A stretch of DNA of 64,000 nt from Bacteroidota bacterium. GTDB taxonomy: Bacteria; Bacteroidota; Bacteroidia; Bacteroidales; Dysgonomonadaceae. The translations under genes were made by a program, and so were the position numbers. The notes beneath the pieces are model-generated. The model had not been told where the DNA came from, searched no databases, and saw only the letters and a program-made list of their open reading frames with translations. The stretch spans positions 62,001 through 126,000 of the forward strand of contig JAEWGM010000024.1 in assembly GCA_023388315.1 (NCBI GenBank). Reading direction: 5' to 3'. Positions 17,603 to 25,642 of the stretch are shown here, piece by piece. Within the stretch, counting starts at the first letter, position 1. Each line of letters starts with the position of its first letter.

Positions 17603-18526
17603 ATGAAAGAGAACAGCAAAGAAAAGTTAGAAAGACAGCTAAATGAAAACCCTGAATTAAAGGAGCGTTTCAATTTACAGATGAAGAGCATTACAGAAAG
17701 TGTTAAAGAAACCACCGCACCGTTTGAAGGTCTTGCAGATAGTGTAAAATCTTTAGAGAATCTTTCTTTACCATTAAAAAATATCATGAATAGCTTTAAA
17801 GCTATAAAACCAACAACAGCAACTCAAAGCATTGTTGAAAGTTTGGAGTTGTTTAATTTGCGTTTAAAGCCATTATTAGACTCTATAACAAGCGATGAAC
17901 ACAAAGAGATGATTTTATTAATGGATAAAACTAAAATAGAATACACTTCATTACGCAAAAGTGAAAGGGAATTTATAGAACATGAAAGGTTGTACATTCC
18001 TAATGATGTTTATGAGTTTTTAGATTGGTATTTATATTGCTATCTTTTTGATAAACCTATTGACACAAGAAAAAAAGAAGAATTGGGATTGTATCATTTC
18101 AATCTTTTTTATACGTTTAAACAGCGTTACAAAAAACACAAAAAATGGGATATTGAAAATGAGAGAGAGTCTATAAAAGAGCATGAGTTTTTAAACAATC
18201 AATCACAGGGTAGTAACAATGAAAGCGAACCGATAAAATACAAAGCTACCCACTATGCTTTAGCATACATTTTTGATTGCGATGCTAAAGGGCGTCCACG
18301 TTTAGAAGGGCGAAAAAAGGAACTTGAAAAAATCGGGCGGAAACGAAGTAATAATAAAATTGATGGGAACACATTCTATAAAGCATTTAATAGTATACAA
18401 AAAATAGACTTAAACATTGAAAGAGACTTAATAAATATTATAGGTACAAATTGGAAAAAAATAATATTAGACCTTTCAGAAGACCCCGATTTATTAGACG
18501 AATACTTAAAAACAAAACAGTTATAA
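17603..18526 (+). CDS. Unknown protein encoded next to the integrase
   Basis: 307 aa, not recognised. Strongly charged and probably helical. The first 120 residues look coiled-coil-like (KEKLERQLNENPELKERF and later heptad-like segments). A middle aromatic block (YEFLDWYLYCYLFDKP) is followed by a linker rich in Asn, Ser and Glu. The C-terminal region has DCDAKGRPRLEGRKKELE and a Lys/Arg-rich run. No membrane segment or catalytic motif is visible. Its position directly after int suggests a role in island regulation, excision or defence. Confidence 0.75.
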   Translation: MKENSKEKLERQLNENPELKERFNLQMKSITESVKETTAPFEGLADSVKSLENLSLPLKNIMNSFKAIKPTTATQSIVESLELFNLRLKPLLDSITSDEHKEMILLMDKTKIEYTSLRKSEREFIEHERLYIPNDVYEFLDWYLYCYLFDKPIDTRKKEELGLYHFNLFYTFKQRYKKHKKWDIENERESIKEHEFLNNQSQGSNNESEPIKYKATHYALAYIFDCDAKGRPRLEGRKKELEKIGRKRSNNKIDGNTFYKAFNSIQKIDLNIERDLINIIGTNWKKIILDLSEDPDLLDEYLKTKQL

Positions 18527-18610
18527 AGTAGGGCGAATATAGGGAAACGCCCCGTTCCGCCCCGAAAAACGCACCTTTAGATTTGTGCATAAACTTTAAA
18601 ACAAAGAATT

Positions 18611-18925
18611 ATGCACAATTTAGTATTAAGTCCTATTGACCCCGAAAAGCTTATAACAAGTATTTCGGAAAAAGTAACTGCAAACATATTAAAAGCAGTT
18701 AGAGATGAATTAACCACTAACCCCGTACAAACTGAAAGTTTATTTAATGACTACATTCCAAAAACCGAAGTACGGGGTATATTAGCAAGTAATAGCACCC
18801 TTTGGAAATGGGAGAATGAAGGTAAATTAAAACTCTATGCTATTGGTGGAAAACGTTTTTATAAGCGTGCCGATATAGAGAACCTATTTACTGAGGTAAA
18901 ACAGAAAGGAGCGTCAAATGAATAA
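18611..18925 (+). CDS. Helix-turn-helix DNA-binding protein (excisionase/AlpA-like)
   Basis: 104 aa. The C-terminal half holds a MerR/excisionase-type winged HTH: IPKTEVRGILASNSTLWKW, then EGKLKLYAIGGKRFYKRADI, where the last part is the wing that contacts DNA and names a target column as in AlpA/Xis proteins. The N-terminal half is a helical linker. In integrative elements such proteins act as recombination directionality factors or as regulators. The next gene overlaps by 8 nt. Confidence 0.8.
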   Translation: MHNLVLSPIDPEKLITSISEKVTANILKAVRDELTTNPVQTESLFNDYIPKTEVRGILASNSTLWKWENEGKLKLYAIGGKRFYKRADIENLFTEVKQKGASNE

Positions 18926-19271
18926 TCATAATAACGCCCCTTATGTATCTTTGAACAGCTACTACAAAGATAACAATATTAATCAATTACAGCGAGTTTA
19001 CAGCACTTTATTTGCCCGTCCAATGACAATGTACGAAGTTGCATTAATAACAGGCATAGAGAGAGCAAATGTATGCAGATACGTAGCTAAATTGAGAAAG
19101 AGCAACAGCATTGCAGTTGTTCGTTTGGGTATTTGCCCTATTACAGGATATAGCAGGGTACAATTTTTGACAACAAGCCCCGCACTTTTTCCACAAGAAA
19201 CACAATTAGGTTTATCATTTGATAATGTACCTACTTGCACAACATCAAATAAGGAAGGAGTGAGCAAATGA
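18918..19271 (+). CDS. Small winged-helix-like protein upstream of the replication gene
   Basis: 117 aa. The segment MTMYEVALITGIERANVCRYVAKLRK reads as a helix-turn-helix in which the second helix would recognise DNA, followed by a probable beta wing (SIAVVRLGICPITGYSRVQF). It overlaps the upstream HTH gene by 8 nt and the primase-helicase gene by 4 nt, so all three are translationally coupled. It may be a copy-control or origin-binding factor for the adjacent replicon; that is inference. Confidence 0.7.
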   Translation: MNNHNNAPYVSLNSYYKDNNINQLQRVYSTLFARPMTMYEVALITGIERANVCRYVAKLRKSNSIAVVRLGICPITGYSRVQFLTTSPALFPQETQLGLSFDNVPTCTTSNKEGVSK

Positions 19272-21661
19272 ACAAACATAAATTTTCTTACTTCAAAGCA
19301 CCAATTAAGAACACACAGCCTTATAAAAACATCACAATTTCAGATGTTGCAAAGGTTATAAAAGACCCATACTTTAAAAACGATACTGATAAATTAAGAA
19401 GTTTTTCAGACGTGGATAAGGCACGAAGCTACAAGGGTACCAAATTTGACTATGTTACTTTTTCCGGTACGTTCACCGAAAGAAAAAAAACGGCATTGGT
19501 TGAATATTCTTCATTAATTGCTTTGGACTTTGACCATGTAGATGTTGAGAGTACAAAAAATAAGATACTCAAACAAAAAGATATAGACACGGTGCTACTG
19601 TTTGTTTCACCGTCTGGTGATGGCATTAAATGGATTGTCCCATCAACAACCAAAGATGAACATTTGCAAGTCTTTAGGATGTATCAAAGGTATTGTAAAG
19701 ATGCTTTTGATTTAGATGTTGATGAATCGGGAAAGGATATAGCAAGGGCGTGTTTTATTCCACATGATGCGAATGTTGTTTATAATGAATCTTTTGAGTT
19801 TAGGAAACTTGAGGGGTATTGGAACGAACCAACCAAAGGAACACACACACCACCGCCACCCAAAGGGCAAATAAGCCGTTTAGAAGCACTTTCACCCTTT
19901 GACGATTATAACATGCGTGGAGATGTTATTTCATTGTTACAGTCGCACGGGTGGACGATTGAGGACGATAAAAGCGATGAAATAACATTAACAAGGGCGG
20001 GCAAGAAAAACGGCGTTTCAGGTGGATACAGAAAACAGGATAAACTTTTTTATGTGTTTACTGATGCGACAGAATTTGAAGCTTCGCAAGCTTATAACCC
20101 CGCACAGGTTTTTGCCGTGTTAGAATGTGGCAATGATATGAAGAAGGCAAGAACCCAGCTTTTAAATAATGGATATGGTGAAGAAAATTCATATTACCAT
20201 GATAGCAATTTAGAGAGCGATAAAGAGAAGGAAGATTTTAATTTTTATACTAAGGACTTTAAGATAAAACCCGCACGTGTGGCGGAATGGTTTAAACGTG
20301 ATGGTTTTATTAGAATCTCCGAAGAAGGAAATGACACAATCACAATTATCAAAAATGAAAGCAAGATATTAAAACCGTTCAACTTCAAAACTGATACAAT
20401 ATCATACTTGAAAAATCACATTAAGCACCCCGACAATAGAGCAGAAATAGAAAATCAATTAATAGCTAAAGAGAATGATATTCTTAAAAGTTGGAAGCTA
20501 TTAAAGGGTGAACCTTATAACTTGAATAAGGATACAAAAGATACGGTTTACTTTCCTTTCAAAAATGGTGTTGCAAAAACCAAAAAAAACGGTATTGAAA
20601 TAATCGATTATAAAAGTAGTGAGATAGGCTTTTTTATTGGTACGAAATCACAGGAACACACCTTCAAAGAGTTTGACCCCGATAATAGAGGGATAGGGCA
20701 ATTTGAACGGTTTTTAATTTCTGCAATAATTGGGAAAGATAAAGATGTTCAGGAACTCACACAGAAGGAAACAAGCGATGTACGGGCGTTTTATTCAATG
20801 ATAGGGTATTTGATAAGCAACTACAAGAACCCCGCTAAAAACCCCGCTATTATACTATCTGATGAAGGAGCGGACGATGAGAGAAGGAATGGCGGGCGTG
20901 GCAAATCTTTATTAGCAATTGCACTTCAAACAGTAAGAGGATATAATAAGCGTGGTGGTACTGAATTTGAACCGGGATACAGACACGTATTTGCGGACTT
21001 GCAAAAATACCATGATGTTTATATTATTGACGATGTACCCGCTAATTTTAATTACGATGCACTTTATACACAAATTACGGGCGATATAACAGCCGAAAGG
21101 AAAGGAACGCAAGCGGTGGTTATACCCTTTCAGGACGCACCTAAATTTGTTATTACAACAAATTGGGCGGTTAGGTATGATAAGGATGCGACTTCAACAA
21201 ATAGGCGTTTTATTGAGTATAAGTTTTCTGATTTTTGGAACACCAACAATAAACCCGATGACTATTTTAACAGCACATTTTTTTATGATTGGGATGCGAC
21301 AGAATGGCAATTATTCTATGAGCTTTTAATAACATGCGTGATGTTGTATTTGTCAATTGGCATTGAAGGAATTGAATATTCTAAAGATGCGGACAACTTC
21401 AGGGCGTACTTTTCAAATGATGTTTTATTAGACGAATTTGAGCGAATTTTTGAAGTGATGGAATCAAACGGAAGGTTTAAAGCAATGGACTTTCTAAATG
21501 AGTATAAAAACGGTTCGTTAAGATGGGATGGAATTTTTCACCGTAACAATGTGAAGCGTTACATTGATACATACATTGAATATCATAAAAAAGATATTGG
21601 ATATAATAAGAGAGAGAAAACATGGCATACTTTAATTGATACAAGTGATATTCCTTTTTGA
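19268..21661 (+). CDS. Primase-polymerase / SF3-type helicase replication protein
   Basis: 797 aa. The N-terminal BT4734-like (VirE_N) domain carries archaeo-eukaryotic primase features: acidic pair in IALDFDHV (Asp87, Asp89) and SPSGDGIKW (116-122). The C-terminal part is a P-loop helicase: Walker A NGGRGKSL (541-548), Walker B VYIIDDVP (584-591), sensor region FVITTNW and an arginine pair in TNRRFIEY. This is the organisation of primase-helicase proteins that start replication of plasmids, phages and satellites. An iteron array follows immediately, as expected for its origin. Confidence 0.85.
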   Translation: MNKHKFSYFKAPIKNTQPYKNITISDVAKVIKDPYFKNDTDKLRSFSDVDKARSYKGTKFDYVTFSGTFTERKKTALVEYSSLIALDFDHVDVESTKNKILKQKDIDTVLLFVSPSGDGIKWIVPSTTKDEHLQVFRMYQRYCKDAFDLDVDESGKDIARACFIPHDANVVYNESFEFRKLEGYWNEPTKGTHTPPPPKGQISRLEALSPFDDYNMRGDVISLLQSHGWTIEDDKSDEITLTRAGKKNGVSGGYRKQDKLFYVFTDATEFEASQAYNPAQVFAVLECGNDMKKARTQLLNNGYGEENSYYHDSNLESDKEKEDFNFYTKDFKIKPARVAEWFKRDGFIRISEEGNDTITIIKNESKILKPFNFKTDTISYLKNHIKHPDNRAEIENQLIAKENDILKSWKLLKGEPYNLNKDTKDTVYFPFKNGVAKTKKNGIEIIDYKSSEIGFFIGTKSQEHTFKEFDPDNRGIGQFERFLISAIIGKDKDVQELTQKETSDVRAFYSMIGYLISNYKNPAKNPAIILSDEGADDERRNGGRGKSLLAIALQTVRGYNKRGGTEFEPGYRHVFADLQKYHDVYIIDDVPANFNYDALYTQITGDITAERKGTQAVVIPFQDAPKFVITTNWAVRYDKDATSTNRRFIEYKFSDFWNTNNKPDDYFNSTFFYDWDATEWQLFYELLITCVMLYLSIGIEGIEYSKDADNFRAYFSNDVLLDEFERIFEVMESNGRFKAMDFLNEYKNGSLRWDGIFHRNNVKRYIDTYIEYHKKDIGYNKREKTWHTLIDTSDIPF

Positions 21662-21669
21662 TTGATGCG

Positions 21670-21919
21670 GTCGTAACCGTTACAACCGTGTTACAACCGA
21701 TGTTACAACCTAAAGTGTTGATAATGAACGCCGTTACGACTGTTACAACCTATTTCAATTAACGCACATAAAGAATACAGTAATAGTATAAATAAAAAAA
21801 AGTAAAAAATAAATAATATAAATATGATATGCGTTTAGGTTGTAACGGTTGTAACGGAATTGATACACAGGCAGTTAGGTTGTAACATAGGTTGTACAAG
21901 GTCGTAACATGTTACAACC
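21670..21919. repeat. Iteron array, probable replication origin of the island
   Basis: Eight exact copies of GTTACAACC or its complement. Plus strand: 21679-21687, 21690-21698, 21702-21710, 21742-21750, 21911-21919. Minus strand: 21838-21846, 21847-21855, 21878-21886. Degenerate copies lie at 21670, 21733 and 21890. The two clusters face each other across an A/T-only-like stretch (about 21770-21830), the usual form of an initiator-bound origin with an unwinding region. It fills the 324-bp gene-free gap right after the replication protein. Confidence 0.8.
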
Positions 21920-21985
21920 GACAAAAGGAAAAGTAAAAAGCAACTAATTAAAATACCAAAAAAAATAAATTTTAAATTAACAGCG

Positions 21986-22348
21986 ATGAGAGAAAAATTT
22001 ACATTTCACAGATTAATTAATGAAGGTGGCACTAATGCAAAGCTATCTGATATAATAGGTTGGTTTAAACCGATTGCAGTATTTAAGATTGACAAGAAAA
22101 GCAACTATTATATTATACTATTCCATGATTTAAGTGAGCGTGTGCCAAAGAAAAGATTTGCAAAGGTTGGTACTACTTCATTTCATAAAATGATTAAGGA
22201 GCGCAAGCGGGAGTATATTTGGTTAATGGCAAGGGATAGAACCAAAGTAAAATATACGGGCGGTAAAACTTCAATTCCTGATACACAAAAATCAATAACA
22301 GTAGAATTTCATCACCCCGTAGGCATGTGTTATAGAAACACAATGTAA
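21986..22348 (+). CDS. Unknown small basic protein of the island
   Basis: 120 aa, not recognised. Lys/Arg-rich, predicted alpha/beta; the stretch RVPKKRFAKVGTTSFHKMIKERKREYIWLMARDRTKVKY suggests nucleic-acid binding, written here as two parts of one basic region. It follows the iteron array directly, so a role in replication or regulation of the element is possible. No catalytic motif is visible. Confidence 0.6.
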   Translation: MREKFTFHRLINEGGTNAKLSDIIGWFKPIAVFKIDKKSNYYIILFHDLSERVPKKRFAKVGTTSFHKMIKERKREYIWLMARDRTKVKYTGGKTSIPDTQKSITVEFHHPVGMCYRNTM

Positions 22349-22423
22349 CACAGCATATTAAGATATAATATTGACAGTCAAATAAATAAATAATTAATTA
22401 ATAACATTTTAAAAATTACAGTT

Positions 22424-22732
22424 ATGGCATTTGAAAACAATAAACAATTAGCAAGCAGAGCGGGTAAATTAAGCACTCGTAAGGGCGTACCAAACAGAAC
22501 CACCCAACAAGTAAGAAAAGCATTCCAATTGCTTATTGATGACAATCTGGAGCAAATGCAAAGTGATTTGGATGCATTAACCCCTCGTGATAGATTGAGG
22601 TTTATAATTGATCTAAGCAAATTCATATTACCACAGCTACAAGCGGTATCAATCGAAGATTTAAGAGAAAAAGACGAATTTAGAGTAATAACTATTAATT
22701 TAAAAAATGATGAAGACAATACAAATAAATAA
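22424..22732 (+). CDS. DUF5681/terminase-small-subunit-like protein
   Basis: 102 aa. The N-terminus has a Gly/Lys/Arg-rich motif (GKLSTRKGVPNRTTQQVRKA) followed by helices, resembling DUF5681 and phage small-terminase-like proteins that bind DNA for packaging. If correct, it would fit a satellite that redirects helper-phage packaging. The similarity is from motif reading only; a generic small DNA-binding protein is the alternative. The next gene overlaps its 3' end. Confidence 0.5.
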   Translation: MAFENNKQLASRAGKLSTRKGVPNRTTQQVRKAFQLLIDDNLEQMQSDLDALTPRDRLRFIIDLSKFILPQLQAVSIEDLREKDEFRVITINLKNDEDNTNK

Positions 22733-22961
22733 CATGGGTGAACTTCAAATTTTTATCAATAAATATTTTGATGAACTGGATAATAAAGCACTTGAAGCTA
22801 TTATTTTTAATTTGATTGGTGTAAAATCATTCTTTCTATTTGCTCCGACAAAGGAAGTATTTCTAAAAACAGTCAACGAATTGTTAGAATGCAGAAATAA
22901 TAAAACTGATACACCGCTATTTATAGTTGAAGAAGAATTAAGAGCAAAGATGAAAAGGTAG
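22707..22961 (+). CDS. Unknown 75-84-aa protein, last gene of the island
   Basis: Not recognised. Mostly helical and acidic (MGELQIFINKYFDELDNKAL), with a hydrophobic middle (IIFNLIGVKSFFLFAP). Two starts are possible: ATG at 22707, overlapping the upstream gene by 26 nt, or ATG at 22734 just after the upstream stop. The later one gives 75 aa. Confidence 0.55.
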   Translation: MMKTIQINNMGELQIFINKYFDELDNKALEAIIFNLIGVKSFFLFAPTKEVFLKTVNELLECRNNKTDTPLFIVEEELRAKMKR

Positions 22962-23341
22962 AAAATTGGCAGTAATTGACAGCAATTGACAGTATTTTAG
23001 GAGTAAGGAAATTGCAGTAATTTGCAGTAATTTGCAGTAGTTTTATAGTTGGTAATTTGAAACGTTCTCTAAGCTACTATGAGAATTATTTAATTGTCGT
23101 TTTCTAAGCTACATGAGATTATATCAAAGATTGTAAAAAAAACAACGTGAAAACAACGTGGAAACGACGGACTTTTAAAGAAAAGCCATTCAGATGAAAA
23201 TTTGAGTGGTTTTTTTGGATGAAAAAAAGGAGCGAAACAGGCAGTTTTTATGCTACACTCATACTACTTGTTCATTTATGGTTCATTTGTCTATACACAA
23301 AAACGCAAAGCGACTGATATACAATGCTTTGCGTTTATATT
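22962..23341. other. Repeat-rich right end of the island
   Basis: 380 bp without a convincing gene. It holds two clusters of 10-bp repeats (22971-23040), two related copies of CTAAGCTAC plus ATGAGA at about 23061 and 23105, a duplicated AAACAACGTG near 23140-23160, and a TTGTTCATT copy at 23268-23276. The density suggests recombination or regulatory protein binding sites next to attR. Confidence 0.55.
22971..23040. repeat. Two clusters of helically phased 10-bp repeats
   Basis: First cluster: three units starting at 22971, 22981 and 22991 (CAGTAATTGA type). Second cluster: three units at 23011, 23021 and 23031 (ATTTGCAGTA type). Both share the core CAGTAATT. The exact 10-bp period puts every copy on one face of the helix. 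Confidence 0.65.
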
Positions 23342-23356
23342 AAGTGATCCGAGCGG
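23342..23356. other. attR: 15-bp core shared with attL
   Basis: AAGTGATCCGAGCGG, identical to 16133-16147. It restores the acceptor and T-arm end of the tRNA gene, so the tRNA stays functional after insertion. Confidence 0.85.
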
Positions 23357-23418
23357 GATTCGAACCCACGACCCACAGCTTAGAAGGCTGTTGCTCTATC
23401 CAGCTGAGCTACCGGACC
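23345..23418 (-). tRNA. tRNA-Arg (anticodon TCT)
   Basis: 74-nt cloverleaf on the minus strand. The acceptor strand GGTCCGG pairs with TCGGATC with two G-U pairs and discriminator A; the D-arm is GCTCAGCTGGATAGAGC; the anticodon stem ACAGC/GCTGT encloses loop CTTCTAA with anticodon TCT; the T-loop is TTCGAAT. CCA is not encoded. Its 3' end is the integration site of the adjacent island and is duplicated at 16133. Confidence 0.95.
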
Positions 23419-23573
23419 AAAATTTATTTCAGGTTGCAAAAATACGCCAATTCCGAGAATAAAAAAAATTTATGTGAAATAACTTTGTTAATATCACCGG
23501 CATTGACAAAGTTAGAGCGCAAAAAATCGCGCCCCCACCTATCTATTTTCCATTCTTTTTTCTGATTTCTTTT

Positions 23574-24908
23574 TTATAAAATCCCCTGCCCCATCATGGC
23601 TTTCGCCACTTTCATAAAGCCAGCAATGTTAGCGCCTTTCACGTAATTTACGTATCCATCAGCTTCGGTGCCGTACTTCACACAGTTTTCGTGAATATTG
23701 CTCATAATCCACTTCAGTTTTTCGTCTACTTGTTCAGAACTCCAACTGTAGCGTTCTGAATTTTGTGTCATCTCCAAACCCGACACCGATACGCCACCTG
23801 CGTTGGCTGCCTTGCCCGGAGCATAGAGGATTTTGTGCTCGTGGAAAATATGTACCGCCTCCGGCGTGCTGGGCATATTGGCACCTTCCGATACGGCAAT
23901 AATTCCGTTGTTCATTAGCTGTTTCGCGTCGTTCTCGTCAATTTCGTTTTGCGTGGCCGAAGGAAGCGCGATATCCGCTTTTTCGCCCCAAGGACGGGCG
24001 CCGGCAACGTATTTGCAACCAACCTCTTCGGCATATTCGCGAATGCGCCCCCGATACAAATTCTTCAACTCCATCACAAAGTTGAGTTTATCAGTCGTTA
24101 TGCCTTCGGGATCGTAAATATATCCGTCCGAATCGGACAGCGAAACCGGAATAGCCCCCAGCTCCAACAACTTTTCGCATGTATATTGCGCCACGTTTCC
24201 TGACCCAGAAACCAAGCATTTTTTTCCTTTTATATCAATGTTTCGCGTTTTAAGCATCTCCAGCAAAAAATAAACATTCCCATAGCCGGTAGCTTCGGGA
24301 CGAATGAGCGAACCGCCAAATTCGCGCCCTTTGCCGGTGAATGTTCCGGTGAATTCGCCTGCAAGTTTTTTGTATTTCCCAAACATATAGCCCACCTCGC
24401 GTCCACCTACGCCGATATCTCCGGCAGGCACATCGGTATCGGGGCCGATAACGCGCCAAAGCCCCTCAACAAAAGCTTGACAAAAACGCATAATTTCGCC
24501 ATCAGACTTGCCGCGTGGCGAGAAATCCGATCCGCCTTTGGCACCGCCCATAGGCAGTGTGGTGAGCGCGTTTTTAAAGGTTTGTTCAAATGCCAAAAAC
24601 TTAAGAATAGAGGGTGAAACCGAAGCGTGAAAACGTATGCCGCCTTTGTACGGGCCAATGGCGTTGTTGTGCTGTACACGATATCCCATATTGGTTTGCA
24701 CGTTTCCCGCATCGTCTATCCAAGTAATGCGAAACGTGTGAATTTTATCGGGAATGATTAGCCGCTCAATGAGATTTGCTTTCTCAAATTCGGGATGTTG
24801 ATTGTAAACTGTTTCAATGGACTCTACTACTTCTTCAACCGCTTGAAGGTACTCAGGTTCATTAGGAAAGCGTCTCTTTAAAAGACTCACAATATCTTGG
24901 GATTTCAT
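23574..24908 (-). CDS. gdhA: Glutamate dehydrogenase (hexameric, probably NADP-dependent)
   Basis: 444 aa, standard hexameric GDH length. Substrate-binding motifs: GYRVQHNNAIGPYKGGIRFH and LPMGGAKGGSDFSPRGK with the catalytic lysines, and DVPAGDIGVGGREVGYM. The nucleotide-binding fold has KCLVSGSGNVAQYTCEKL. It interconverts 2-oxoglutarate plus ammonia with glutamate. It stands as a single-gene unit with a promoter box 49-56 nt upstream. Confidence 0.97.
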   Translation of the reverse strand: MKSQDIVSLLKRRFPNEPEYLQAVEEVVESIETVYNQHPEFEKANLIERLIIPDKIHTFRITWIDDAGNVQTNMGYRVQHNNAIGPYKGGIRFHASVSPSILKFLAFEQTFKNALTTLPMGGAKGGSDFSPRGKSDGEIMRFCQAFVEGLWRVIGPDTDVPAGDIGVGGREVGYMFGKYKKLAGEFTGTFTGKGREFGGSLIRPEATGYGNVYFLLEMLKTRNIDIKGKKCLVSGSGNVAQYTCEKLLELGAIPVSLSDSDGYIYDPEGITTDKLNFVMELKNLYRGRIREYAEEVGCKYVAGARPWGEKADIALPSATQNEIDENDAKQLMNNGIIAVSEGANMPSTPEAVHIFHEHKILYAPGKAANAGGVSVSGLEMTQNSERYSWSSEQVDEKLKWIMSNIHENCVKYGTEADGYVNYVKGANIAGFMKVAKAMMGQGIL

Positions 24909-24956
24909 AAAAAAAGGGTTTTAATTTCGACAACCTAAAAAAATCAATTTGATGCG

Positions 24957-24964
24957 CAAATTTA
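24957..24964 (-). promoter_or_regulatory. Predicted gdhA -7 box TAAATTTG
   Basis: The minus strand reads TAAATTTGCGC, matching TAnnTTTG, 49 nt before the gdhA ATG. Confidence 0.5.
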
Positions 24965-25021
24965 CAATAAAATATTCAAATGAAAGCAATCATTGATATA
25001 TTTTTCTATTCTGATAGAATT

Positions 25022-25195
25022 TTACCTGTTTTTCATACTTTTGTAAATAGGAATAAAAACAATGGCTCCCGATAACAGAATGGAAACAATTGTCATTCCG
25101 TTTATTTGGGCATTCATCAAAATATATCCCACCAAAAGCACCCAAAGAATAATAATGAAACCCGCCTGGGTTTGCGAAAGTTTACGTTTTGCCAT
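25022..25195 (-). CDS. Small two-helix membrane protein
   Basis: 57 aa from the ATG at 25195 (MAKRKLSQTQ); an in-frame ATG 24 nt upstream is a weaker alternative. Two hydrophobic segments (about 12-30 and 34-52) and a basic end (YKSMKNR). Function unknown. Confidence 0.45.
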   Translation of the reverse strand: MAKRKLSQTQAGFIIILWVLLVGYILMNAQINGMTIVSILLSGAIVFIPIYKSMKNR

Positions 25196-25269
25196 AATTG
25201 AAAGAGTGATTACCCACAAAGATATGAAAAAAGAAGATTAACACGGCAAGAATCAAAATTGAGAGGCGT

Positions 25270-25616
25270 TTACTTTTTCTTTCGCTTTTTGGATATTTTC
25301 GCTTCTTTATTATAATCCAAACAAAGGTTTATCCAAAATTCAAAATCCTCTTTGCATTGGTAGCCGACAGGATCCACATAGCAGTAACCTTTGTACTCTT
25401 TATCATTCATTATCATTGGTTTAAATCCATTTTTTTGTAACACAAGTTCTGTTAAATCAGGATGAAAACGACACATCAATTGGTCCTCGCCAATATTGAT
25501 GCACATTTTATCATAAAAGCTAATCCGCCAAACATTTTCTTCTCTTCAATTTTCAAATCTTTCAACTCATTCAGGTATTCCCGAACCCGGTTCGCAAGGT
25601 CGCTGTCGTATGCCAT
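25270..25616 (-). pseudogene. TfoX/Sxy N-terminal-domain protein, frameshifted
   Basis: The first part starts at 25616 and reads MAYDSDLANRVREYLNEL and then KKMFGGLAFMIK, the standard start of TfoX N-domain proteins. The reading then has to shift to continue as MCINIGEDQLMCRFHP to the stop at 25270. The break is at about 25504-25514, where a functional gene would be expected to have GATAAAA twice in tandem; one 7-bp copy appears lost. The remainder of the domain (about 105 residues) is intact, so inactivation is recent or phase-variable. Confidence 0.75.
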
Positions 25617-25642
25617 TCGATTTTAATTTTGTTAAAAGATGC

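Larger units (their letters stand above)
16133..23356 (+). mobile_element. Integrative island in tRNA-Arg(TCT), satellite-like, about 7.2 kb
   Basis: Bounded by 15-bp direct repeats that contain the 3' end of tRNA-Arg. All eight genes read rightward and are visibly AT-richer than the flanking chromosome. Order: tyrosine integrase, unknown 307-aa protein, two small HTH proteins, primase-polymerase/helicase, iteron array, three small genes. No conjugation, mobilization, capsid or tail genes are present. Integrase, HTH regulators, own replication initiator and ori, and a possible terminase-small-subunit-like protein together suggest a phage satellite or a replicating genomic island. Satellite status is inference. 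Confidence 0.85.

Noticed and set aside
22971..23040. Short regularly spaced repeats that could suggest a CRISPR array
   Set aside because: Units are 10 bp and contiguous, without unique spacers, and there are no cas genes in the window.
16133..23356. Conjugative or mobilizable transposon
   Set aside because: No relaxase, coupling protein or tra genes can be found in the 7.2 kb; replication and integration functions only.
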